Source of the DNA: Impatiens glandulifera
Lineage: Eukaryota; Streptophyta; Magnoliopsida; Ericales; Balsaminaceae
Reading direction: 5' to 3'
DNA length: 64,000 nt
Assembly: GCF_907164915.1 (NCBI RefSeq)
Contig: NC_061870.1
Coordinates: 4,988,273-5,052,272, forward strand
How positions within the stretch are numbered: position 1 is the first letter of the stretch; each line of letters opens with the position of its first letter. The notes under the pieces were generated by a model, which was not told the origin of the DNA, searched no databases, and was given only the letters and a program-made list of their open reading frames with translations. Shown here piece by piece: positions 1 through 8,920 of this stretch. The position numbers were made by a program, and so were the translations under genes.

Positions 1-1865
1 TAAAATTCCGGTTTTCAGGAGGTTTGTCCATGACCAAATGGGTAATGATGAAACCCAGCGGATCAAGCTGTCCCACGACAGGAAGCTGACACTTCGGTTC
101 AAACCGAGGAAATCGGTCGGTCTGACAATCCTGCTCAACCTACCGATACGTCTAGCCTTATCAAGTAAACGGTAATTTGGTAGACATCCCTGAACCGAAT
201 TTCAAAAGGAACACTAAACATCCTCCTGAGCAAATTATAGGTGACCCTTCAGAACCTGTTCGAACTAGGCGTCAAATTCTAGAGGAATACTTTAATTCCG
301 CTTTTATATCCAAGATTCAGCCGAAAAGAGTGGATGAATCATTGTCAGATCCGGATTGGATCTTGGGAATGCAAGAAGAGTTAAACCAGTTCGAGAGTAA
401 CAAAGTCTGGTACCTAGTCCCTAGACCGAAAGATCAACCGGTCATAAGAACAAGATGGGTATTTAGAAATAAACTTAATGAAGACGGTTTGGTCACGAGG
501 AACAAAGCTAGGTTAGTGGCACAAGGATACAAACAGGAAGAAGGCATTGATTTTGAAGAATCATTTGCCCCTGTGGCTAGGATTGAAGCTATTAGGATTT
601 TTCTAGCCTTTGCCGCTTTCAAAAACTTTAAAGTTTTTCAAATGGATGTTAAAAGTGCATTTTTGAACGGTGACCTCCGTGAAGAGGTATACGTTGAGCA
701 ACCACCAGGTTTCAAAAATGCTGAACTACCAAACCATGTATACCGGTTAAACAAAGCTTTATACGGTCTAAAGCAAGCTCCTAGAGCCTGGTATGACACA
801 CTAACTGCGTTTTTGTTAAAACATTACTTCACCATCGGTTCGGTGGATAAAACGTTATTTAAGTTTGAGAAAAAGGAACATATCCTACTTGTTCAAATCT
901 ATGTAGATGATATCATCTTCGGTTCAACCGATCCTAAGTTATGTGATAAATTCTCAACCCTGATGACTAACAAATTTGAAATGAGTATGATGAGAGAATT
1001 AAGTTTATTCCTAGGTCTTCAGGTTAAGCAACTCGAAGAAGGAACCTTCATAAGCCAACCTAAGTATACTAAGGAACTCCTAAAGAAATTTGCGATGGAC
1101 ACATGCTCCTCAGCGGCTACTCCAATGAGTTCATCGGTCAAATTGGATAGAGATGATGAGGGTCAAGCAGTAGACCTGACTGCTTACCGAGGAATCATCG
1201 GTTCCCTTCTATACCTGACAGCAAGTAGACCGGATATTCTATTTGCAGTCGGCGTGTGTGGAAGATTCCAGGCCAACCCAAAACAGTCTCATTACACAGC
1301 CGCAAAGAGGATGTTGAAATACCTCAAGGGAACTCCTGACGTCGGTCTGTGGTATCCAAAGGACTCATCGTTTAACCTAACAAGCTATTCAGATGCAGAC
1401 TACGCAGGTTGCAAAGTTGATAGAAAAAGCACCAGCGGTACATGCCAATTCTTAGGTGATCGGCTTGTTCCATGGCATAGCAAGAAACAAACATCAGTTG
1501 CCACATCAACTGCAGAAGCTGAATACCTGGCAGCCGGAAGCTGCTGTTCACAGCTTCTTTGGATCCAACAACAACTGAAGGATTTCGGTATCACAGCCGA
1601 AGAGTCTCCAATCTTCAATGATAACACAAGTGCTATAGCAATCACCTATAATCTGGTTCTGCACTCCAGAACCAAGCACATTGACATAAGGCACCACTTC
1701 ATTCGGGAACATGTCATGCTGAAGCATATCCGGCTGGAATACGTACCGACAGATCAACAAGTAGCCGATATCTTCACAAAGCCTCTACAGGAAGCTAAGT
1801 TTTCTCAATTCAGACTCACACTCGGTTTAACCGATATTAGCCAGATCATCCCTAAGGATGCTTAA
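1..1865 (+). pseudogene. pol: pol 3' part of element A: linker, reverse transcriptase, RNase H
   Basis: Encodes the polymerase that copies element RNA to DNA and the RNase H that removes the RNA template. The frame is open from about 160 to the stop at 1863-1865 (562 codons counted from 177). The RT core has [11 protein letters not shown] near residue 160 and the catalytic YVDDIIFGS at residues 242-250. RNase H shows STAEAEY near residue 445 and ADIFTKPLQ near residue 533. The linker before 160 is in another frame: compared with element B, one base is missing near 155, so the polyprotein is broken. Position 177 is a TTG inside the frame, not a real start. The gene is cut by the window edge. 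This is the best preserved RT/RNase H in the window. Confidence 0.9.
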
Positions 1866-2379
1866 AAAGGGAAATTGGTTCGGAGAGACAAAACCGATAG
1901 TTCTTCCTAAATTGTCGGATTCCAAATTTACCAAGGTAACCATGGAAGAACCGCCAGGTTTATCAGTTAGAGTAAACCGACCGGTTACTTAGTGCATGCA
2001 CCAAATAACCGCATCGGGACGAACAACTAATAACTAACCGGTTCGGAAATACCCTACTTCGGATTATTTGGCTTCCAAACAAAAGTGGAATAATTATCTG
2101 TGTTTAAACTTATCTGTTCTGAAATGTTACCTTTTCAAAGTAAAATGGTCACACCTAAAAAGACGTGAAGATTTGATATCTTTCATGGTCCTGGTCTATG
2201 ACCAACATCCCAGGCTGTAGACATGCTTATTTCGTGCAAAACTCTTTATCCTATGGTTAATAAACATTATCACCTATGATACACTGGATAATTAGATCAT
2301 CCCTCCATTAGTAAATAAGTTGAACAAACCTTAAACAAAACAATCACAAGTTATAACTCACTCTCTCACTAAGACAAAA
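1866..2379 (+). promoter_or_regulatory. Post-pol spacer of element A with conserved palindrome
   Basis: This non-coding stretch separates pol from accessory gene 1. It can be aligned by eye with the same spacer in B (11579-12009) and C (18447-18904), including a GGACAGACAAAACC-like stretch just after pol and a near palindrome at 2167-2184 (GAAGAT-TTG-ATATCTTTC in A; GAAGATATGATATCTTTC in B). A weak TATA-like TAGTAAATAAG lies at 2309-2319, and the leader just before the ATG is CT-rich. I infer a promoter and leader for accessory gene 1. The TATA box is poorer here than in B and C. Confidence 0.55.
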
Positions 2380-3141
2380 ATGTCTCACTTTCCAAACATT
2401 CTTCAAGTGGACTTCAAATCTGCTCTGAGCACTGAACACTATGATGTATTCAAAATGATCAAATCACTTGAAGACACCGGTCTTCAGTATTTCCTAGATG
2501 ACAAGCACGTCATCTACTCTGAATCTGTCCTGGAATTCCTCTACAATGCCAGGGTTTTCAGAGGAACTGCTCATTATGATACTCATATCCAATCAAATGT
2601 GGGAGGTATAGTCTTTGACTTCACCGAAAATGACTTTGCAAGGTGTTTCAGCCTACCAAAGCAAGGGCTAACCGATCTCAATGTTCCGGCTGACTTAAAA
2701 GCTGAGATTTTCCTCACCTTTGCACGGTCTAACCAACCCGTTCATGACCATGGTACGAAGTCACTATTGAGGACTGAATATCAGCTCCTCAATGACGTGA
2801 TCGGTCAAAGCATCTTAGGGAGAGATGTGACGAACACCTACTGTACCGCAACTTTTAACATGATGGCTGCTATCACCACCGGTACACCAGTTAATTGGTC
2901 ATGGGTACTGTTCGACGTCCTAATCTGGATGATTGGTGAACGAAGAGTCGGCTTCGTCCCCCAACTGAGCTGTCTACTTCTTGAACTTGGAGTTCCGACC
3001 TGTCCGGGCGAAGGTCTGAACCAAGCTCAAGTGCTCACCAAGGAAGTCACCGACTTTTTCTTTGAGCGGTTTAAGAAGGCTTGGAAGAGGAGAAACCGCC
3101 GCAACAACCCCAACGGTGCTGTCACTTCCAACGGATATTAA
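2380..3141 (+). CDS. Accessory gene 1 (acc1) of element A, unknown function
   Basis: An intact 253-codon frame. The ATG context (AAAATGTCT) is the same in elements A, B and C, which fixes the start. Landmarks shared with acc2 and acc3 occur at the same distances: VDF at residues 10-12, a FLDD stretch near 39, LP at 92-93, and VNWSWVLF at 171-178. The C-terminus is strongly basic (residues 231-242, KKAWKRRNRR), which could bind nucleic acid or act as a nuclear signal. No signal peptide or membrane segment is visible, so an envelope role is not supported. The gene lies after pol where Sireviruses may carry an envelope-like gene. I do not recognise the domain; a distant link to the plant mobile or putative plant transposon protein families is possible. 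Confidence 0.8.
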   Translation: MSHFPNILQVDFKSALSTEHYDVFKMIKSLEDTGLQYFLDDKHVIYSESVLEFLYNARVFRGTAHYDTHIQSNVGGIVFDFTENDFARCFSLPKQGLTDLNVPADLKAEIFLTFARSNQPVHDHGTKSLLRTEYQLLNDVIGQSILGRDVTNTYCTATFNMMAAITTGTPVNWSWVLFDVLIWMIGERRVGFVPQLSCLLLELGVPTCPGEGLNQAQVLTKEVTDFFFERFKKAWKRRNRRNNPNGAVTSNGY

Positions 3142-3155
3142 GTCACTCCTTCCTA

Positions 3156-3186
3156 CAACCGGTCATTTTGCTGCACGCACCGGTTG
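3156..3186 (+). other. Palindrome after acc1 of element A
   Basis: CAACCGGT and ACCGGTTG, a perfect 8-base inverted repeat around a 15-base loop, begin 14 bases after the acc1 stop. The same structure follows acc1 in B (26136-26166), C (17591-17621) and F (48157-48190), with loops that also resemble each other (CATTTTGNTGCA core). It may work in RNA 3'-end formation or as a boundary between neighbouring transcription units; that role is inferred. Confidence 0.75.
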
Positions 3187-3518
3187 TATTTCTGTTCAAC
3201 TCCTTTATGATCATTTCGGCTTCATCTATGTTATCTTCGGTCTAGTCTAGGTTATCTTCGGATTCAATCGGTTACTTTTCAGTTTGTTGTGCATCAGTCA
3301 TTAATGAAAAGTAACATTTAATTAATAAAGTAACCCCCAACCACATGAGTAATTACTATTCAACTAACTTGGTTACTTTCCAACTAAATCCCTACCTCGA
3401 GCTCCGCAATCGGTCAAATATAGCCTCTTCCCAATACACTTTGGAAACATAAATATTCTCTTCTCTAATAAGACAAAACTGACATTCAATGTTGATGTTT
3501 TCCCTCCAAAACCGGATC

Positions 3519-3527
3519 TATATAAAG
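3519..3527 (+). promoter_or_regulatory. TATA box for acc2 of element A
   Basis: TATATAAAG lies 82 bases before the acc2 ATG and is followed by a CT-rich leader (CTCTCTCTATT near 3583). The matching site in C is TCTATATAAG (17301-17310) and in F CCTATTTAAAG (47726-47736), at similar distances. The rest of the 3142-3608 spacer shows nothing else apart from the palindrome at 3156-3186. A separate promoter for acc2 is inferred from this conservation. Confidence 0.65.
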
Positions 3528-3608
3528 AGACCTTTCCTAATCAAATTAACACATCTCAAATCATAAATCTCTTGAACTCCTTCTCTCTCTATTAGCAAAG
3601 TTTGAATC

Positions 3609-4310
3609 ATGCCTAGCCGAACTCTACCAAACTTCCTAAGCATTGATTTTGAATCATGCTTGGAGATCAATGATCAAGAAACAAAAGAGTTGTTGTTTGA
3701 GTCTCTCATTGACACCGGCCTTCGAACCTTTCTCGAAGAATCCGACCCTATACTCCTTGAGGATGACAAGACCTTCTTTAGAAGTGCTTGCATCAGAGGA
3801 AACTATATTGTTTCCACGGTGAGAGACCATACCTTCTGGCTGGATGAAGCCGAGTTTGCTCAAATGTTTAACCTACCCACCGAAGGGTTTTCGGACTTTT
3901 CGCCCAGGGAGGGCCGCGCCGCGGAATCTTATGCCTGGCTGTTCTCCGGAACCGGGGTTCCAGTGGAGAACAACGGGCCGAAGACCTGTGTTCGGTTCCA
4001 TATCCAGCTATTACTTGAAATTATCAATCGCTCGCTAATCTGCCAATCTCCTAACCAGCGGTACTCCAAGAAGGTGTACAATATGATGACCTACATCATA
4101 AGCTATGCTCCCATAAATTGGTCATCGGTAATTTTCAACAACCTGAAAACTATGGTGTTGACCAAAAGAGGTCTCGGCTACGCTCCTCATATCAGTCGAC
4201 TCAATCTCAAGTATCGTCCAGAATTTGGACCGGGTACACCGGCATCCACCTCAAACATTCTTGATGTGGATGAGGTAGAGGATAAGTTCTCTAGGATGAT
4301 TATTGCCTAA
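3609..4310 (+). CDS. Accessory gene 2 (acc2) of element A, unknown function
   Basis: An intact 233-codon frame, collinear with acc2 of B (237 codons, intact) and the broken copies in C and F. It is a paralogue of acc1 and acc3: IDF at residues 12-14, FLEES near 41, LPTEGF at 89-94, INWSSVIFNNL at 169-179, GYAPHIS at 190-196 and FGPGTP near 206. No known catalytic motif, signal peptide or membrane span is visible. It has its own TATA box and CT-rich leader upstream and a perfect palindrome downstream (4354-4375). Function unknown. Confidence 0.8.
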   Translation: MPSRTLPNFLSIDFESCLEINDQETKELLFESLIDTGLRTFLEESDPILLEDDKTFFRSACIRGNYIVSTVRDHTFWLDEAEFAQMFNLPTEGFSDFSPREGRAAESYAWLFSGTGVPVENNGPKTCVRFHIQLLLEIINRSLICQSPNQRYSKKVYNMMTYIISYAPINWSSVIFNNLKTMVLTKRGLGYAPHISRLNLKYRPEFGPGTPASTSNILDVDEVEDKFSRMIIA

Positions 4311-4353
4311 GCTGTATCTTTAACTCTTTTGTATTCCTTTCCTTTCTGTTTCC

Positions 4354-4375
4354 AAACCGATCCATATATCGGTTT
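4354..4375 (+). other. Palindrome after acc2 of element A
   Basis: AAACCGAT-CCATAT-ATCGGTTT, a perfect 8-base inverted repeat with a 6-base loop, begins 44 bases after the acc2 stop. Equivalents follow acc2 in B (27327-27345) and C (16528-16545). It differs in sequence from the palindrome after acc1, so each gene has its own type. Confidence 0.7.
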
Positions 4376-4923
4376 CTATCTTGTACCTTTTTCAATGAAA
4401 AATCTATTTCAGTATAAATAACCGGGTAAGAGTAACAAACAAATTATACATCTAAGTAACCAGTTAATATTATAACTTTGTTCTCATTGAAGTATCAGGT
4501 CAATATTAATGAAACCGCATCTTCGCGGCTATACACGGTTTCGAGAAGAACCGCTTAATCCAAAGTTGCAAAAACTCAGCTTAATCAAATAACCGGTTAA
4601 ATTCGATAAACAAACCGATGTTCGTAGAACTTTCCGGTCGAGGTCAAAACACCGCAGCATCGCAGTTCACAAATCACTTCATACAACGGTTTCAAAAAGG
4701 GACCGTCTCATCAAAACCGAAATCAAAATCCTTAGAGGGAAATTTCCCGCTCAAAGAGCTCCCGCTCAAACTTCCCGCCTCTGATTTGGCGCTCATAGTT
4801 TGCCGTCTCCTCGTTTTCCGCCTTTTTGATTACCGCCCAAGGTTTGCCGCCTTTTGGCTTGGAGGGAAAATTCCTGCCAAAAGGTGATCGGACGGTTTGC
4901 GATGGTTGGGCTTCCAGACCGCG

Positions 4924-4935
4924 CTTATAAAAAGG
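4924..4935 (+). promoter_or_regulatory. TATA box for acc3 of element A
   Basis: CTTATAAAAAGG lies about 110 bases before the acc3 ATG at 5046. It is followed by a long CT-rich leader (4972-5000), typical of plant core promoters. B (TCTATAAATAC), C (ACTATAAATAC) and F (CATATAAAAGG) have TATA boxes at the same place. The spacer 4376-4923 is otherwise rich in AACCG and holds a 89-codon frame (4618-4887) that is not conserved and is not called. Confidence 0.65.
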
Positions 4936-5045
4936 GTCCTTGGCCATTTCATTTCACTCTTACGCGAAAAGGCTCTCTCTCTCTAGCTCTCTAACTCTCC
5001 CTAAGCGGTTTTTCTTCTGCTCTTTCAAACTCTATCAATCATCAA

Positions 5046-7703
5046 ATGGGTTGTGATTCGGCATTGTTCAAACATATCATCAAGGTGGATTTTGAGGAAA
5101 TCAGACAAAACGGTTCGGCTCCGGCAAAGGAAGTTCTTTCCCGGATTTCCGAAGCCGGACTCGAGTACTTTCTAGGCGGTCCTTTCGTTCTTTACAAGGA
5201 AGCGGTCCAAGAATTTTTTAAAACCGCATCTCTATCTGGCAGTACAATAACCGCAACCGTGGGCGGTAAACAGTTCGACATAACCGAAGAGTCGGTTGCG
5301 GAAATTCTATGCCTTCCAACAGATGGACGCAACGATTCGATGGAGCTAGACCGAAAAACATTCGAGGCGGCTTGTCAGGTCCTCTCGGCAACCAAGACTC
5401 CTGTAGAGGTCTCCGGTAAGAAATCGACATTGCGACCGGAATACATACCGCTTTGTGACATCTTCACAAAGTCAGTTCAGGCGAGGGGTGGAAATTTCGA
5501 CAACCTCACCAAGGCAAAAATCGAGATGCTTGCTGGTCTTGTAAACGACATAAATGTTAATTGTGCAAAGGAGATCTTCTACAACCTTAAAGAAATGGTG
5601 GTACCGGATTCCCCCCGGTCATGGGGATACGCCATCCCACTCGGGAAAATCATGCTTCACCACAACATTAACACCGGACCGGGTGTTATTCTTCCTTCAA
5701 GCAGGATTATACGGTCACGAAAATTCTTAGAAAAGAAGAAACCAGCCCCCGGTTCTTCAGGAGGCCGAATAAAGAAATCAGCCACTAAGAAACCGGTTCC
5801 TGTAAAGGGTAGGTCCAGAGGCAAGAAGGATAAAGAACCGATAGTATTCACGGAACCGCCCTCGGAAACACGAGATGAGGAAGATTCGGCCTCCACGTCT
5901 GACCGAACCGCCTCGCAGAACACCGATGAAAATCTGTCCGATCAAGAAAAGGGACCATCGGAAGAAGAACAATCGGCCACAAGTCTTGACAATGCCGGTG
6001 CGGCCGCAAGCCTTGAAAACACCGATGCCGGTGCAGACGGCCCTGGGGACGAAGACGTTCAAAATACAAACAAACTCCAGAAGGTGGCCGAGAACATTGT
6101 ACGCAAATCTTGGAAGAAATTCATCTACAAGCTCAAAAGGCAGCACAAGCATACAGTGAGTGGTTCCTGATCCGGTGCAACAAATTCTTCAAACATGTGC
6201 TACCAGACCTAACCACCGGACAAAGATTCGAAAGGATCTTGGAGATAGAGGAAGATGTCATCAGCCTCACAAACGCTGAAAATCCCAACGAAGCCATGGA
6301 CCGACACGCAATAGTGGAACCACGTGCTCGGCTACAGAAGCTAACCGAGCATATGAAAAAGCTCACCGAAAGGTATATTCCAGGAACACCGAAGGTTGAA
6401 CTACAATTATTGGTGTTGGATATCCTTGCGGTCAAGAAAGGAGAATTTATAGACGAAGTGGCACGGCTTGACGCGGTGCGCGAACAGCAAAATCAAACGC
6501 ACTCTTCAACCCCTGTGACCGGTGACGGTCAGAATACAGGTGATAAGTCTCATCTAGCGGATCCGGCTATTGATGTAACCGACGATAGGACAGAACATCC
6601 TATAACCGACAATCTTGAAAACGATCAACCTGGGGATTCAGAACCGGGCGTCACAGAAGAAAGAGTCAAGTCACTCATTCAAGAGTTTGCCAACTCAAAG
6701 GTTCGACCATGGAAGAGGAAAATCAAGAAAGCCGCCGTTCAAACAATTAAATTGGCCGAAACAACGAGGGATAATCTTGTGAAGGCAGAGGCCCGAATCA
6801 CAGAGATCGAAGTCAACTACCGTGACGACACGGTTCTGTACAACGCTCATCTTAAGCGAACCATAGACTTGGAAGATAAGACATCCAAGATGGTGGATGA
6901 CTTGGAACGGTTTCAAGAGAAAACCGAACAACGACTTACAAAGGTCGATGAGGACATGGGGGGGTCAGGCACCGAAGTCGGTTCAACACTTGACAGTGTC
7001 ACAGATTTTGAAAAGAAAGAATGCAAGTCTTGAAGAGCGCAATAACAAGCTTGAAGCCGACCTTAAGGCGGTCACCGAACAGGTGACTGAGTTGATAAAT
7101 GCCAAGCTTAATGCTGATAAAGCGGTTGAGGAGGCAAATGATCAAGCGGCTAAAGAACTTCAGGATGCCCTGGACAAGCAGAACCGAACAGAGAAGGGGG
7201 CGGCACGGTCTGATAAGAACTTCGACGAACATGTGCGGATATTAATGGCCAATGATCCGGAATACGCGAAAACCGTGGCGGCTAAACAAGACGAAGAAGC
7301 AAACCGGTTAAAGGCTCAACAAGACACATACCACAACTTCGAAAAGGCTCACAAGAAGTCCAAGGCGGCTTCCTCATCCTCGGTTCCTGCAACACGGAAA
7401 AGGAAAGCACCATCAAAGAAGGCTCAAGTCGCCGAGATGTTAGACAGAATCAACGAGACGGTTGTTGACCCTTTACCGAACCCGGCTTTCCAAACCGAAG
7501 ATGAAATCGAAGAGACTCTCGAGTCGCGATCTACAAGGCAACGAGTTCTCAATGCGGTTTCAATCAGAACGGTCGGTCAACCGCTCCCTCATCACACGGA
7601 TACCTCGGGAGCTGGAGGCTCATCTTCAAGAACAACTCAACCGGCTGAAGAACAACCGACCGATGACATGATGAAAGACTTTCTGCCATCCGAATTGGAA
7701 TAG
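5046..7703 (+). pseudogene. Accessory gene 3 (acc3) of element A: paralogous domain plus coiled-coil tail, two frameshifts
   Basis: About 886 codons in three frames. Residues 1-225 are the shared accessory domain: VDF at 14-16, FLGGPF at 42-47, LP at 90-91, VNC where the others have INW (171-173), and GPG at 211-213. Then comes a basic segment (residues 229-275, rich in K and R), an acidic and Ser/Thr-rich segment to about 350, and a long Glu/Lys/Ala-rich part that looks like coiled coil (for example AVTEQVTELINAK near 7070). A second basic patch (RKRKAPSKK, near 7400) lies near the end. The frame changes near 6105-6120 and again around a run of seven G at about 6959-6965, a likely slippage site. 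Stop TAG at 7701-7703. The basic patches suggest nuclear or nucleic-acid contact; function unknown. Confidence 0.8.
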
Positions 7704-8063
7704 GGGATTTCTTTTCTTAACCTATGTTTATTTTGGTGTTTATATATATAATATTTTGCCCTTTTTCGGTTATCTTTACTTATATATATAAAGTTATTTT
7801 TGGAAACCGGCCTACATTTGCATTCCGACTGGATTTTGAATAATTTTAAATAAAATAATCAAAAAGGGAGAAATTGATAAGATAAAAGAGACAGAATTTT
7901 TCTCAAAATTTTTCTCTAAATTTCCCAAAATTTTTCGAAAAAAAAAATCCTCGCAAGTCAATTTCCAAAAAATCCAGCCAAATAAAACTCACAAAACCGG
8001 CCTACATTTGCAATCTTACATGATTTTGATAATTTTAAATAAAATAATCAAAAAGGGAGAAAT
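7704..8063 (+). other. Two polypurine tracts before the 3' LTR of element A
   Basis: AAAAAGGGAGAAATTG occurs twice, at 7861 and at 8050, each preceded by TTTTAAATAAAATAATC and a GGCCTACATTTGCA stretch, so a block of roughly 190 bp carrying the plus-strand primer site is duplicated. Only the second copy touches the LTR. Duplicated polypurine tracts are known for Sireviruses. B, C and F have the same arrangement. Between the copies lies AT-rich DNA with repeated CAAAATTTTT. Confidence 0.85.
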
Positions 8064-8234
8064 TGTTAGATAAAATTAGACCGGTTAATAGAACTTAACA
8101 CAAATAAACTTCCTATGTAAGAACAGACAAAGAACCGGACCGGTCAAACACCTAAACTGACCAGAAATATGACCGCACAAAGAAGGCAAGATCGGCCAAA
8201 ACTAAAGGCCGGAAACACCAGACAATCGGTCATT

Positions 8235-8333
8235 AACCAGCCCAGAAGCCATCTGGTTAAGAAAAATAACCAGCCCAGAAGCCATCCGGTTAAGAAAAAT
8301 AACCAGCCCAGAAACCATCCGGTTAAGACAAAT
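8235..8333 (+). repeat. 33-bp tandem repeat, three copies, in U3 of element A
   Basis: Units start at 8235, 8268 and 8301 and differ at a few bases. Each begins AACCAGCCCAGAA and contains CCGGTTAAGA, so AACC and GGTT face each other in each unit. The repeats explain the repetitive antisense frame seen here. They may be an enhancer array, as in other plant LTRs. Confidence 0.85.
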
Positions 8334-8684
8334 GACCGACCAGCATAAGAAGATACTTCGGGTATCTGTTGAGAATGATACCAAAGGAACAGACTGAACA
8401 TTTCCATATTCATACAAGTCTGAGAACAGTCTGCAGGTTGCAGAACACCGTCCTATAAGATCTTTCAACTTCAGGAGAAATCAGAAAGGCAATCTTCCAA
8501 GTACAGACAACTGTCTAACCGACAGTTACCACATTGAGTAAAAGACAAACCTAGCCGGTTTGAATTACATACTAAAAGAACAGACCGACAGGTCTGAAAA
8601 GTTGACCGCCAGGTCTGAATCATTGAACCTCTGCTCAGCCAATCAAATTTCAAGGAAGTGAAATATGACCGTTGGCATATTTCA

Positions 8685-8695
8685 CCTATAAAAAG
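8685..8695 (+). promoter_or_regulatory. TATA box of the LTR of element A
   Basis: CCTATAAAAAG follows a CATATTTCAC stretch. The same neighbourhood carries the TATA box in the LTRs of B (31230-31240), C (24561-24570, reverse) and J (55385-55395). It marks the U3/R area of the LTR promoter. Confidence 0.75.
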
Positions 8696-8887
8696 AGCAG
8701 CTGAAGAATAGTAAATGCGGGACACAATGAACATTTAATCTACAAGTGAAGAGAGTGTGTTCTATCTCTAGAAAGCATAAGTGCTAAGTTGAAGTGTAAT
8801 TTTTACAATTTCGGTTAAAATTGTACGGGTGTTATCGAGTAGGAAATAAGTCACGATCGGACTGTGTTTGTATTCCTTACTGAATAT

Positions 8888-8920
8888 CCTTCTCGCGGTT
8901 TCGAGAGGAAGGGGTGACGT
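8888..8920 (+). promoter_or_regulatory. Conserved R/U5 hairpin and TGACGT motif
   Basis: CCTTCTC...GAGAGGAAGG forms a stem with a short GC-rich loop and is followed at once by GGTGACGTAGG. The same hairpin plus TGACGT block is present in every LTR here: B (31447), C (12380 and 24320, reverse), E (40696), F (both, reverse), G (58985) and J (55638). TGACGT is the core of bZIP-type sites in plants. Confidence 0.75.

Noticed and set aside
4618..4887. 89-codon frame between acc2 and acc3 of A
   Set aside because: Not found in B, C or F; composed of AACCG-rich spacer; probably chance.
2380..7703. Envelope-like genes
   Set aside because: Position fits, but no signal peptide, membrane span or glycosylated ectodomain pattern is visible; kept as accessory genes of unknown role.
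8144..8468. Antisense frames with repeated LLGWLFFLTGW-like segments
   Set aside because: Produced by the 33-bp tandem repeat in the LTR; no gene context.
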